DNA of 64,000 bases from Vitis vinifera (taxonomy: Eukaryota; Streptophyta; Magnoliopsida; Vitales; Vitaceae): NCBI RefSeq assembly GCF_030704535.1, contig NC_081818.1, positions 30,150,001 to 30,214,000 on the forward strand, written 5' to 3'. Below, in pieces: positions 13,168-26,290 of the stretch. The translations under genes and the position numbers were made by a program. The notes under the pieces are model-generated. The model saw nothing but the letters and a program-made list of their open reading frames with translations, ran no database searches and was not told the DNA's origin. How positions within the stretch are numbered: position 1 is the stretch's first letter; each line of letters opens with the position of its first letter.

Positions 13168-13884
13168 CTACAAAGAAAGCAGTCTTTGATTTGTGAAACG
13201 GGAATTTTCCATAGAGCTGATCATGTTCATGGCTTGGTCCTAGCCCTGGAGCTAGGTTACTGATGTACATGGCACCATAGCCCTGATTTTCGGGTTTCCT
13301 TTTGATTTTCAGTATCCGGAATGGACTTGTATATTTAGCATAAACAACGTTGGTTTGTTCCTTAAAAGAGAAACAGCATCTCTGCAGCTGTGAGTGTGGG
13401 AGAAAAATCAAACTGGGTGGTTTTGAATATTTAGGTTGGCTTCAACTTGGCACCATCCATGGTAGTCTTTTCGGTTTCCAATTCTCTTTATTGCCTCTCA
13501 AGTTTCAACTGCGTGGCATCACCCCCATCTTTCATCTAACAGGTGGCAGTCAGGCAGAGGAGAAAAAGACTTGACTTCCCGTTTGGGCACACGTTTTCAA
13601 CTTCATAGGAAAAAAAAAAGGAGCCCCCACGTGAAAACGGCACACAAATGTAAATGGGTTATTTGATTAGAAGGGTGTTTGAAAATGAAATTTAATCTTC
13701 TACTATTTTTTTTTCATTTAAATAAAGATGTTATTATTATTTTCTTATAAAAATAATTATTTTTCTTTTAAAAATGATAGATAATATTTATATTAAAAAT
13801 AAGTTATTTTTTTTAAAAAAAACATGAAAAGGGTTATGCCTAATTCCTAAATATTTCAATCTAAATATACAACGATCAAAACAG
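13168..13884. promoter_or_regulatory. 3' region of the DUF863 gene and promoter of the oxidoreductase gene, with a G-box
   Basis: About 13170-13420 is likely 3' untranslated sequence. A CCACGTGA G-box at about 13627-13634 lies about 250 bases before the next ATG, a position suited to bZIP or bHLH binding. The stretch 13680-13880 is strongly AT-rich. No other gene is seen. Confidence 0.4.
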
Positions 13885-16220
13885 ATGTCTCAAATTTTCA
13901 AAACAAACATGGAAGGGGAAGAGCAGAGTCCTAAGATCATCTACGATATTATCATCCTGGGTGCCTCTGGTTTCACAGGCAAGTACGTAGTGAGAGAAGC
14001 CCTCAAGTTTTTCGATGCCAGTTCCTCATCCCCTCTCAAAACCCTAGCCCTAGCTGGCCGAAACCCCTCAAAACTGGCGCAAGCCCTAGAATGGGCCGCC
14101 CACCCCAATCCCCCACCTGCTATTCCTATCCTCACCGCGGATACCACCGACCCGCCATCCCTCCGCCGCCTCTGCTCCCAAGCCAGGCTCATCCTCAACT
14201 GCGTGGGCCCCTTTCGCCTCTATGGCGAGCCTGTGGTCGCCGCGTGCGTGGAATCGGGCTGCGATTACCTGGACATATGCGGCGAGCCGGAGTTCATGGA
14301 GAGAATGGAGGTGGCGTACCATGAGAAGGCGTCGGAGAAGGGTTCTTTGGTGGTTTCTGCATGTGGGTTCGATTCAGTTCCGGCTGAATTGGGTCTCATG
14401 TTCAACTCTAGACAGTGGGTGTCTCCGGCAGCGCCCAATCGGGTGGAAGCCTACGTGAGTCTGGAGTCGGAGAAGAGAGTGGTTGGGAATATGGGGACGT
14501 ACGAGTCCGCGGTTTTGGGCGTGGCCAATGCCGGCAAGTTGCAAGAATTCAGGCGGTCCAGACCCAGAAGAGCTAGGCCAGTGGTAAGACCATTAGACCA
14601 TTCTCAGTCTTGATTCTAATGGGCTTTGCCATGACATTTTCTATCAGTCTTTCCTTTTGATTCTGGCTTTTTCTCTCGGTCTCAGTTCTGGTTTATTTTG
14701 CTGTTGATCTTGGATGATTTTTTTTGTTCTTTTCTAAATCTGAACGACTGTAAAGCTTAATCTTTTCTGATAGAAAATCAAATTAGGGAAATAAATAGAT
14801 AAGACTCATCCATGGGATTGTCTGGCCAATAAGCTATATCACTGAACTTGAAGTAGATGGGTAGAAGACAACTGGTTTCCTTAGCTTATTTTCCCAAAGA
14901 TAGCATCTTAAAAACAATTAGGGAAAGCCCCTTTACATATTTGGAAGCAGTTTACTAGTTTAGATGGTCCTTTCATACCTCCACAAAAGCGTATGTAGCA
15001 AACGAGCTATGACTGATCACTGTATATCAGTTTGTTGTTGTTTTGTTCTGGAGTAATCTCTTAGGGCACATTTCAGTGTAAACGGTACCAGTATTATTAA
15101 ACACAGCTGAATTTAACAGTAACTATAGGGTCATCATCATGAAAGCTGGTCTGTTAAGGACATTTCCAGTAAAGGTGGCTGGCATTTAGGGGAAGATGTC
15201 TAGATTTGTTGGGTAGGAATGATCAAAATGCTTCTTCCAACAAACCTTCATACTAGACATGCCATGATTGTTCCTAAACTTTGTGGGGAGAAACATATTT
15301 TCTGATTTTTCTTTGTGGTGTTTTTTGAAATCCATCAAAATAAATATACAAGAACATTTTGCACTTCGGGCTTGGCTCAGTGGCAAAGGAGGTTGGTACA
15401 AGGAAGGTTCATGATTGAATCCCTTGTGACCCAAAAGGAAAAATAGAAAGAAAGAAAGCAATCTGATTCTTACAAAATTATGCTTTAATCTTGATATATG
15501 AGGCATGAGCTATACCTATACATACACATGTGGTTGCAGATTCCTGGTCCCCCTCCACCAAAAGGACCAACAATCGAACACCAGAAGCAGATTGGAGTTT
15601 GGGCTGTAAAGCTTCCGTCTGCGGATTCTATTGTTGTGCGACGAACACTTTCTATTCTTACAGAAAACCCGCGTGGTCTGCCTGGTGTCAATGAGAGTAG
15701 TGAACAGATTGCAAAGAAAGAGGCCTTCTGGTCAACCGTGAAGCCAGCTCATTTTGGGGTGAAGATAAGCTCAAAATCTCTGTTGGGGATATTCCGAATC
15801 ATCACAGTAGGAATTTTCATTGGGGTCTTTGGGAAAACTGCTTTTGGGAGGTGGCTTCTGTTAAAATTTCCCTCGGTTTTCAGCCTTGGGTGGTTCAGGA
15901 AAAAGGGTCCCTCTGAAGATGAGGTGAGAAGTGCTTCCTTCAAGATGTGGTTTGTTGGACATGGTTTCAGTGACTGCAGGCTTCTTTCAGAGGGAAACAT
16001 GAAGCCTGATAGTGAGATAATAACAAGAGTAATGGGACCTGAGATTGGGTACTTGACCACCCCAATAATTCTACTTCAGTGTACTCTCATTGTGCTGAGC
16101 CAACGGGACAATCTACCCAAGGGTGGTGTCTTCCCCCCTGGGATTGTGTTTGGACACACTGATCTCCAACAACGACTCCAAGAAAATGGGATTTCTTTTG
16201 ATGTAGTTTTAAGGAACTGA
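13885..16220 (+). CDS. Saccharopine dehydrogenase-like oxidoreductase (SCCPDH family)
   Basis: Two exons, 13885-14583 and 15540-16220, joined in phase 0, give about 459 aa, or 451 aa if the ATG at 13909 is used; the Arabidopsis relative At5g39410 is of similar size. The N-terminus has the Rossmann strand-loop IIILGASGFTGKYV (nucleotide-binding GASGFTG), followed by LALAGRNPSKL and the conserved VGPFRLYGEPVVAACVESG, YLDICGEPEF and SACGFDSVPAELG blocks. The second exon holds a hydrophobic stretch, LLGIFRIITVGIFIGVFG, which may associate with membranes. Animal relatives sit on lipid droplets or mitochondria. It need not act in lysine breakdown; the plant bifunctional LKR/SDH is a different protein. 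The first exon is markedly GC-rich compared with its surroundings. The intron carries a SINE-like insert. Confidence 0.92.
15361..15460 (+). mobile_element. Candidate tRNA-derived SINE remnant
   Basis: Within the oxidoreductase intron, TGGCTCAGTGG (15373-15383) matches the RNA polymerase III A box, and TGATTGAATCC (15412-15422) matches most positions of a B box about 30 bases later. An A-rich tail with GAAA repeats follows. This order is that of a tRNA-derived SINE. Clear target-site duplications were not found, so it may be a truncated copy. Confidence 0.45.
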
Positions 16221-16535
16221 TGGGTTCAACTTTTGTCTGCTGAACGCTATCTGATAATAAGTTAATTACTGAATGTTGAGGTGCTTGTGGGTTTCTTTCT
16301 CGTGACTCTTCTTCTGCCAGAGTGGTTATGGCTTTGGCTTTGATGAGCTTGTCTTAACTCTGCATTTGATTTGCTTTCATACATTTCATCCTTTCATGTG
16401 CTGCTTTAAATGCAGGAGCTGGTGTTTGTGGTTTATTATTATTATTATGAAAAGAAAATTTACTTATTAAAAGAATAATTGTAATAATCTTCAAAGCTAA
16501 ATTTTATAACATTTCTAGAAGTAGGTGTTTGTGTT

Positions 16536-16625
16536 AGCCTATATTTAGTTCCTGAAAATTTGAGAGAAATAAATTGAAGGCAAAGGAAATTTTAAGAAAA
16601 ATTAAATTACTGAAGAATGCATGTT
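16536..16625 (+). mobile_element. Truncated copy of the MITE seen at 19025
   Basis: The sequence TTTAGTTCCTGAAAATTTGAG and the purine-rich stretch after it resemble the left end of the element at 19025-19255 (TTTAGTTCCTAGAAAATTTG). No right end is visible here. Confidence 0.4.
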
Positions 16626-16659
16626 TTTTCAAAAACAAAAGAACATTTTTTCCTTTTGG

Positions 16660-17120
16660 CTTTTTCTTAAAAACCGGACCGCCATCATTCTGGTCCGGTC
16701 CGGTCCAGCCCCTTGAGCCGATCAGTTTTTGAACCAGTTTCGAACAGCCTGAACCAGCGGTAGGATTGGTGAACGGCTGACCTGGGCGGTTTTTGATGAA
16801 CTGAACGGTTCAAAACCCAACCCCTTCCCTTTCTTCTTTCCTCCCCTCCCAGAACCCACCACTGCGCACTTCCCCCTTCCCAGCTCTTCTGCAAGCCCAA
16901 CGCCGGGGGTTACATGTCGAGGACTCCACCCTTGCCGCTTCACCCTCTTTTTCCAGCTTATATTAATCTTTGACTCTTTCACTCCCATTTTGAGATTTTT
17001 TTTGTATTTTTATTTTTATTTACTTTATTAGTCCCACCCTTTTCCAGCAATCTTTTACTCCCATTTTGAGATTTTTTTTTTTTTTTTTACGTTTTTATAT
17101 TTTGTTTACTTTATTAGTTT
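16660..17120. repeat. GC-rich GGTCCGGT-containing repeat and a short tandem duplication
   Basis: About 16675-16935 is an abrupt GC-rich island in AT-rich DNA. It contains repeated GGTCCGGT units and several diverged GAACCAG/GAACGG motifs, the style of dispersed plant repeats. It is followed by two imperfect tandem copies, about 16948-17030 and 17040-17118, sharing ACTCCCATTTTGAGATTTTT and TTTACTTTATTAGT. I see no coding capacity. Confidence 0.5.
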
Positions 17121-17780
17121 TTTCCATTATAATTTATTTTATTTTACATTTGTTATTTTTTTAACTTTGTGATTTTTAAAATTTATGATTTTAATTTAAA
17201 TTGATGAAAATTAAAAAAATTATGATTTTAAATAAATTTTTGAAAATGTTTAAATAAATTTCTAATTTTAAAATAAAATTATGATTTAAATTTTAATAAA
17301 TGTGTAATAATTTTATTTTATTTTTAAGTAAATCAAAATAATATTTCTAAATATTAAATATGCCTTTGGATATCTTTCCTCTTTAGAAATAAAAAATAAA
17401 AAAAACTTTTCCACAAAAGTATAACCTCATATAAAAAATTGAAAAAAAAAAGTAAAATTTAAAATTTGAGGAAGTAAAAAAAAAAAAAAAGACTAAAAAG
17501 TTGTTATTAATCTTAATTTTTAAAACCATTAATTTTTTAATGTAAACTTATAAGGATTCTTTTATCTTATATAAAAAAGTTATTATTAATTTTTAATTTT
17601 AAAATAACAAGAAATATATCCAAACAAAATAAAATGTTTTATCTTTTATTTATTTATTTTTTTAAATAATAAGTAAAATAACTACAATAACTTATAATTT
17701 TGGCTTCTGTCTGGATCGAATTCTCAATTCTATAAGAACTTTTATCCTAGGGTTTATAATTTAAAGAGGAATTTAATAAA
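17121..17780. other. Extremely AT-rich spacer
   Basis: Nearly pure A/T sequence with poly-A and poly-T runs. No gene or element boundaries are recognised. Confidence 0.6.
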
Positions 17781-17890
17781 GGAGTGAGGAAAATATTGCT
17801 TTTTAATTTATTATTAAAAGTGAGGAAAAAAGGAAAAGGAAGTCATCCAAACGTGCTTACCAACATACGGGTATCAAAGTCTAAAGCCCT

Positions 17891-17906
17891 AAAACGGCGT
17901 CGTTTT
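17891..17906. promoter_or_regulatory. Palindromic AAAACGGCGTCGTTTT element in the SpoU gene promoter
   Basis: A near-palindrome just upstream of the SpoU coding region. The same class of motif occurs at 29731 and 54792, in each case close to the 5' end of a gene. An ACGT-like core with flanking AAAC/GTTT is a plausible core-promoter or bZIP-type site. Confidence 0.5.
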
Positions 17907-17974
17907 CAATGTCAAGCCGCGGCTGCCAAAAATCGAACCTATCGGCTAATCCAAAACCCTCCCTCCTCTACGGT

Positions 17975-20900
17975 ATGTCTGCCATGAGCGCCTGCAAAAC
18001 CCTAGTTCGAATCTCAATCTCATCTCTAGAATTCTCTCTTGTCTGCAATCAACGGAACTTCTCTTTCATCCCTCTTCCAAATCACCCTTCTTTCTCTCCA
18101 ATTTCCTCTTCTCTGCGTTTCGCATCCCTCCTCTCTCCAGCTTCTTCAATTTCATTGGGACTCACTCGCCACAAACTCCATTCAAGACCGTACGTTCACG
18201 TCGCAGAATCTGTTGGGGTAGAAACCACTGACTTGGAAGATGACTCCAACAAAGACATTGTAGAGCATCTGCTTACCAACACCGACGATGTAGGGAGGTT
18301 GATGAAAATGGAACGGAGGTCTATGACCGGTGACGGAGGTGAGCTGATTCAATCCAAGCGGTGGTTTCCTTACCTCGATAAGTTCAAGACTGGAACCACG
18401 TTTCTGAGCAGCAGTGAGATCCTGGAAGCCATGGATCCGTACATAATGGAAGTGAGGAAGGAAAGGTTTAGGAATGTGGTGAAGAGTAGGAGTTATTCAG
18501 TTTGTTTGGTGGTGGAAGGTTTGTGTGATTTCGGGAACGTCTCCGCTGCGTTTCGCTCAGCTGATGCGCTTGGGTTTCAGTCGGTTCACGTTGTCTCCTG
18601 TGACAGCTCGAAAAGGTGCAACCAAATTTGAGGTGAAAATGCCTTGGTTTTGTAGATTATTTGTTTGAATTTGGAAATTCCACTTGTGTTTTTTACTATA
18701 AAATTGGTTTCCAATGGTTATAACTTATATCAATTGATGAATAGGAAGTAGGTTTTATATCAATGATCCATAGATATATGGCAGCAGCACTTCTGAAATT
18801 AGTGGAATGGCAGTAATCAGTTTGCTTTAAAATGAAAAACTCTGGAAATTGATTATTATGATTTTTAGTAGAAGATATTGATTGGTATAGCATTACTTAG
18901 ACTGTTTATGTTAAAAAAAAAAAAAAACGGATCAGCTTACAAGGAAAATGACTTATTTGGTTCCATATCCAAAGGATCTTAATCCATTTGGAAAGGCATG
19001 GCGTTCATTGCAGATAAATTAGGGTTATGTTTAGTTCCTAGAAAATTTGAGGAAAAATGTGAGGAAAGAAAATTGAGATGAAAAGTAGAAGAGAAATAAA
19101 AAATAGATTTAAAATCAATAAATTATTTTTATTTATTACTTCAAACCTATTTTACTTATTTTTCATCTTCCATATTAAGATTAAAAAATTTTAAAATGTA
19201 TAAAATTTTAATTAATTTTAATTATATTTAATTTTTTCTGTAAAACCAAACATGAGAAAATTATTTTCCTTAACAGTTTTTTTCTTTCTTTGTTACTTTC
19301 CGAGAGCCTAGAGGATTGAGATTTTGGGCTCTAGGTTTTATTTTGCTTTCACTTGGGCACCTTGGTATTTCATAATTTGTGAAACGTCGAATAGGAATGA
19401 TGTTGCCGTACCTTTTTTCTTTCTAGACCTCTTTTTCAGTGTAGGATACCCCGAGTCAAGAATATCCTTGCTAAAGTCACCATCCATTCTTTTTCCAGGT
19501 ACAAAGACAATCGCCATGTTAGCATGGGAGCTGAGAAATGGTTAGATATTGAACTTTGGAATTCCACACAAGAGTGCTTTGAAGTTCTGAAATCACGTGG
19601 TTATCGCATTGCTACAACACATGTTGGAATGGATGCGGTATCAATCAACTTCTTTCCTTAATGTAGATAATATTTAAAGTGATGTGCTTAGTTTATGATA
19701 TATGATCTATCCATTTTGTGATGGGAATTAACAGTTCATAGCTTCTCTAATCACAATAATATTCTTAACTGATCCTGGGTGTCCTTGGTGCTATGCATAG
19801 GTTTCTATTTATGACATGGATTGGACCTGCCCAACTGCAATAGTTGTTGGAAATGAAAATAGGTGATCATCCTCTTTTTTTATCTACAGCTCTGTTCACA
19901 AAATTGAAATCTATTCAGTTACATCATTTGATCTACTTGTTCTTTTTCCAGACACATGGTTGATATCTATTTATTGACATTGTCCTATGATTTTTGTTTA
20001 ATATCTGCAATTCCTGATGACAGGGGAATAAGTGATGAAGCTCTAGAATTGTCAGATTTGCATTGCAGTATTCCAATGAAAGGCATGGTGGACTCCTTCA
20101 ATGTTTCAGTTGCTGCTGGGATCCTCATGCACCATGCTGTTTGTGACAGAACGTCTCGCCTGGTAATAATGACATTTTTGCACAATCTTGTGTTGCATAG
20201 GAGAGAATCAATCTAAATTTCCCAGATAGATCATGGATTGACCTTTTGTATTGAATGTTTCCATCTCATCTTTACATCCTCTCAACTTCAATTGCTATTT
20301 AATGATATCCAGATCCTAAAGGAACCTAGCTTCTGTTACCTTCACTATTGAACTCTCTTAACCTCCTGAATGTGACTCCATGCCTCACATTTATGAAACC
20401 TGATTGAAGGTTGTAGCACAATTGTTACAGATCCAAATTCAGTTTACTTATATAGAAGTTTTAGGAAAAAGAAATCCTATCAAAAAAACAAAAAAAAGGG
20501 GGAAAAGAAATGTTGTAACAGTCTTATTACCAAACACCTGTGTTCCTCTCAGTTCCACTCTTACTAAAAGTCAAATGATTTATTTGGTTTTGCCTACTTG
20601 GTTTCTTTGTCGGCCTTGTGGCCACCTTATTGGCAGGTGTTGATTTTTGGAGTCCTTTTTGGTGCATTTCATTCTTCATCACCAATGTGGCTTCGTTATT
20701 CTTATTAGGCTATGACTTATATATTGTCTTGAATGTTGGATTCTTTTTCATTTTTCCTTTTAACAAAGCATCTTATTGTAGCGATGGAGCTGAAATTTGA
20801 TGAACCATTCTAGGAATATGTTCGTTTTGGATAATAATCTTTGTCCATCAAGTTTTGTAGATAGTAGAGATTAATAAATGGCCTTTTCCACAGGGTAGTC

Positions 20901-21031
20901 ATGGTGATCTGTCATTGGAAGAAAGCCGAATCCTACTTGCAGAGTTCTCTCTGCGTCACAGCAAGAGTGCAAATAGCATTGCTCATGAATTCGCAAAGCG
21001 GAAGGCAGCCAGCCCTGTTTCCAAACTTTGA
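17975..21031 (+). CDS. SpoU/TrmH family RNA 2'-O-ribose methyltransferase, organelle-targeted
   Basis: Five exons, 17975-18615, 19499-19637, 19801-19862, 20024-20162 and 20894-21031, join in frame to about 372 aa. An in-frame ATG at 17909 would add 22 residues, but it sits three bases after a promoter-like palindrome, so 17975 is preferred. A Ser-rich N-terminus looks like a transit peptide. The SPOUT motifs are present: motif 1 CDFGNVSAAFRSADALGF with Asn and Arg, motif 2 IVVGNENRGIS, and motif 3 IPMKGMVDSFNVSVAAGIL. These form the trefoil-knot site that binds S-adenosylmethionine for 2'-O-methylation of tRNA or rRNA. The exact target base is unknown. Intron 1 carries a MITE. The gene converges on the E4 gene, whose stop lies about 860 bases away. 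Confidence 0.9.
19025..19255. mobile_element. MITE in intron 1 of the SpoU gene
   Basis: The left end TTATGTTTAGTTCCTAGAAA and the reverse complement of the right end (TCATGTTTGGTTTTACAG) form imperfect terminal inverted repeats around an AT-rich core of about 230 bp with no coding capacity. This fits a non-autonomous DNA transposon. The superfamily cannot be fixed because the target-site duplication is unclear. Confidence 0.55.
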
Positions 21032-21890
21032 AAGAGAGATCAATCATCTGACATGTGGGTTTTCTGTTGTGATATATTACAAAATGTGATTCCAGAGAAT
21101 CTCACAGGTAGTTTTGGTTCTCCATTCTTTTTACTCACTTGGGTTGAAGCTGAAGATGATGTATTTAAAGGCATGTTATAGACAAAGATCATGGACTAAG
21201 TTCAAATAAACCACTCCTGCAGTTCTTGTCACAAATCATCCTTAAAAATATCTGTTTTAATCCTTCCCCAATGAAACTAGTGCCGCCACCTTGGTTGTTT
21301 ATTTGCGATTAGAGTTATCATTGATTTTCTATCTGACAGTGGCTTTTTGTGAAGGCTTTTGATTGAAGGAAGATGCAGCTAAAACTGAGAAGATCCTTTC
21401 CCAACATGGAGCAATGTAAATGTAATCAAACTGGACCATGTACGATACCCTGTTGGAGGGGCATTGGTTAACGATAATGGAATAATTTCATTCATCAATT
21501 TTTTCCTTTTTATTTTTCTTTCCACCTGGAGACCTGTCTGCAATGTTCACAAAAGCCGGACCCCAAAGCATTACAGTTAAGGCCAGAACATCAAGCATGA
21601 ATACTAGAATGCGTAGAATGTAAACTGCAGTGCATTTCAATCTAATTTATGTTTGCTTCCTATAACAGATTGTGAAAACTTTACACTAGTTACTAAACAC
21701 TCCAATTCAGGATAAATATTTCTAGTAAAAATAAATAAATAAATAGATACGACTGGGACTAGAACTGGCAGCTGCAATCCCCCTCTCCATGATCAACAGG
21801 AGGGATGGGAATTTTCACTGACTTCAAAATATGAACCTCAATTCACATGCCAAAATCAGGAACCCTGGAACCAATTCATGGTTAAGCCTT

Positions 21891-24800
21891 CTAATCAATC
21901 AAAGTCATTTCACCTGTGGTAGTTTGCATTGCGGCTTTGCTTTGTTGCATGGTTAAGCCTTCTGCGTGCTTCTTTAATTCTTGAGATCTGATGAATTCTT
22001 CTATTCTCGCCTTCAGTTCAATGTTTGGGATGAGCATATCCGAAGTCAGATGGGATCGATTAAATGGGTCAGTCTGCAATTCACATAAAACAAAATCAGC
22101 ACGCAACTAAATAGTGCTAGTTTTCATATCAAGATAGAAGAAAAAGTTATGAATCAGAGTGAAAATATACATTATCGCTTAGAAGATGCCTTTGAATGAC
22201 AGGCCGGTCTACTGTGATTCTTGAAGAAGGTAAGATCACTGGGTCCTTCATTAATGTGTACTGCAAATAAAAGAGACATTAATCATAACTTCACAAACTA
22301 TACGATAATTGTGTTTGATGTGAACTATAAAAAAATGTCAGAACGTACTTGAATTGGATCAAGGAATTCATCAGGTATCTCTCCAAGGGCAGCTTCGGCG
22401 TCCATGGCCTCAGAAGCTGCTACTTTGGCTCTAGCACCAAGCTCAGAAAATTCTTGTATAATCCTTCCATCCTCACCAATTCTTCTAAGGACATCTGCAG
22501 CAGCACTAAATAACTGGAACAGAGACCCAAACCATCAGATCACATTCATACAGAAGTCTACGTAACTATAGAAAACAAAAATGAAAACTCAATGGAGGTC
22601 AACTTGATTAGATCTACCTGCTCATTGTAAGATCGCCCATCCTTTGAGATTGCAGTTGGGAAAATCTTCTGTGTATCACCCCTTGCCAGATGAACATATA
22701 TGTGGACGATCTTCAAATAAATAAATGACAGTCAGACATCTTTCTATATGGGCTGCAATAACTGCAAGAATGCTATACACACACACACATATAAAATAGT
22801 TTTCTGTTCATGGAAAGTAGAGTGGCTGACAGTACAGACCACTTCGTCAAGGGATTATCTGAATGATATTTATGATTCCCTGAAGTCAATAGCTTGGTCA
22901 AACTCCTCGAAGATGGTACACTATACCTAGTGCTTCGGAGAGGGAGATACAGCTGGTGCAGGATCGGGAATGCTACAAGCTATGTCAAATGGACACTGAG
23001 TTTTATACCAGATTTTAAGCTTCAGCACCTTTGAGGTCATTAACAATTGAATAGATGTACTCTTTATCATTAAATTTATCACCCAGCCAACTTAATTCGG
23101 TTTCCTAGTGCCTAGGATCAATGCGATTTAAGTTAAGGTCATAGACTCCCCAAGATTTGGTGTATGGGCCTAGTTCACCTTAATGTGCACAGCAAGATCT
23201 GGTCTGGTTAGACTGTTGGTTATCCAGTTAATCTACTAGGTGCATACCGGCAGATTATTTGCTTCCACTTCCAAAAGATACAGCAAGTACACAAAGTAAT
23301 GAATTTGATGCCAACCTGCTTAAGTAGTTGTTTTGGGCGGAACTCGTACTTTTCGGGGTCTTTTAGGCTAAGAGATTTCCTTTGGGGCCCCACAAGTTGT
23401 AACAAAAAGTAATTAAGCATATTGGCCACCCTTTCAACCTGGAAGAAGGAAGAAATATTCAATGAGAAATTCAAGCAAAGGCAAAAGAACAAAGGCTTTG
23501 AAAATGGATTGTAATTCAAATATCCAAATCTGGCAGAAACAGGAAAGAGAAAATTGTTACCATCTCTGGAAGTAGGAAAGGAACTGTAATCTGCTCCGAG
23601 GTAAATGCCAGCATACTCACATCTTCATTTGCCAACTTCATATCAATCCGGATAATCTAGAACCACCCAGGAATACTCATTTCATTTGATCAGGAATTTA
23701 AATTCAAAAACATGAGAAAGAATATCATTTCTTTTAAAGGATCAAACTCACATTCTCTTGGGAGTGGAATAGTCGCGTTCTCTCCTGCCTCTCTGTAGCT
23801 GGTCTGCGCTCCCATTCCACAGTGTTAGACATCTCAGCTTCCAACTCTTTGAGTTCAAGAATTTTGTTAAGACTCTCATCAAGGAGATAGATGCTATCAT
23901 TGATCAGGAAGTTCAAGAAATTCAGATAGACACCCTTTTCTTCTTCTTTAGCAATCTAAGACAATAAAACAAATCAACAGAAAGAGAAAGATAATCAGAT
24001 CCCATGTTTAGAAGGCATGAAGCACAAATTTCAGTTAATATTGAACCATGAGAATGACTCCACCTGTCTCCAAGCATTACGGTGACTTGGGACCTGCCAC
24101 AGGTATTCTAGAAGTTCAGCAATATTATGACGAATGTTAAACTTGTCATAGAACTGCACACAACAAAGCCCAAGCGGTTATAAGAACCAAGAACTTTCCA
24201 TATTAAGCTCATTCAACGATTGGATGAACCATGAGCATTTAAAAAAATTTCAAAAACAAAAGAAAAACATAAAAAAATCCCTCCAGAAAAGGAGTGAAAA
24301 GAACGGAATAAGTATAAAAATAAGTTAAATCAAACATTGCATACAACATAATTATAACAATGTTTTGAAATACTAACAGACAAAATAAGAGGATGATGGG
24401 AAAAGAACTTGACCGTAATCTGACACCTAACTAAAAAATGTAACCAACATCATTAAGATCAAGTAACTAGAACAAGTAGGCTCCTATAGATGATCTGGTT
24501 CCAGTTGGAGCCAGAGATACTACTACACTGGAAAATGAAATGAAAATAGTTTATTGGCCAGTAATTTTGGGCAAACTCAAATAAAATGTTCATCTCCCCT
24601 TATTGGACCAGTCCAGAGGTAAAGGATCTAAATGCATAAAAATCCTTGTGCCCAACTTGGCAGGATACATGGTATTCAAGCCCCATCTAATCTGAGTGAA
24701 GGCAATAGACTTAGATCCTTCTCTTTCAATGTGTTACTACCTTCTATGTTGGAGTAGGAGAAGAAGACTGGAAGTAACCATCTCAAGAGACACTCATGCT

Positions 24801-26244
24801 TCTACAATTGTTAATCAAAGCATTCTTGAGAGCACACTAAAATATCCTTTTGTTTACATCTAGGAAATTATACAATGTCACATCACTGGGTAAACCAGTT
24901 GATTTATATTGGCCCAAAATAGGACAACCTTTCAGTTCATGTCCAAACTTGGTTTTAGTGACAATACTTTAGAGGAAGATGAATTCTTAATCAAAGTATA
25001 GTTGCAACTATAGTTTCTTATATGTATCTATAAAATATGTGATGTCACAAGATAATTTTCAATGAACCCCATGAACTTGACAAGTGTATCAAGGACAACA
25101 AGGACAGAGTCTAAGCAGCATTCACCTGTGTGTGAGAACCCGTGAACTCAATATCAACATAAAGCTTCAGCAGATTTCTCACAAGATACTCAAGAGACAA
25201 TCGGTGCCCTTCAAAGAGAGTAGTTGTAGCAGATGAACCACTGCACATGCAATAAATGACATGGTATAAATACTTAAACATTCAGCTTGAAACTTTGAGA
25301 GAAGGGAAAAAAGAAAAAGAAAATCTGCAAATATCTGTAGAAAATGGAAGATATTGAATCACCTCCTACGGGGCATCCAGCAGTTCAGGACTTCAACCAT
25401 TTTTGCCCTCAGATATGGGTTTCTTATAAAATTTGGACTTGCCATGAACATGATAATGAAGTTCATAAAATCATCCTGTCAAACAAGAATGAGACCGCAA
25501 AATATAGGGATTAGATATGTGGAAGAATGTACAAGGACCACGACAACATAAAATCAAAACAAAGCTTCAATGTGTAGCCTACCAGCAAGACCCCATCCAA
25601 AGCTTTAGGAATTCGAGAAGCAAAAATAAGCAATTCCATGGCATCTTCCACAAAATGCTCAGGCATACAAGCAAATTCCATAGGGCAAGTTGATGGTAGA
25701 GGCATCTTAAAACCACCTATGAGGCGAACCAACCAAACCACCATTAACCTGTAGAAAGACAGTGCGTGCTGAAGAAGAGTCCCATCCTGAGGAAAAAGAA
25801 TTAAAAAAAAAAAAAAAAAAATCAATGATACAGAAAATCAACATGAAAAGAGGCCACCAAATAAAAGGTTTTAAATTTAAAATTTACAGGCTAAAACATC
25901 CTTCAGAACAGAGAGATTTTGTGAGGAAGTTTCAATTTGTGTAACACTGGTTTGGACTGATAAAGAAAACAAAGGTCTGCTTTGAAATTTTAAGAAATAT
26001 CAAATGAGGCATCACAACAAAATACACACCAATGCTTCACATGACTACCAAAAATAATGCATGTCACACTAGCTACGAGAACATAGTAGACATCCATACT
26101 TGATATAGCTACCAAAAACAGCCTCTTTCTTTCTTTTTCTTAGTATGAAATGAACTTCATCACAGAGGGAAGGCAATAAAAGATAAGGGCCACGTGCAAG
26201 AGGATCTTCACCAAAGAAGAAAAACAAAAGACAGACAGACAGAC

Positions 26245-26290
<46 letters not shown>

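Noticed and set aside
13941-14458. Several open frames in other phases over the oxidoreductase first exon
   Set aside because: The exon is GC-rich and low in stop codons; only the SCCPDH frame shows family motifs.
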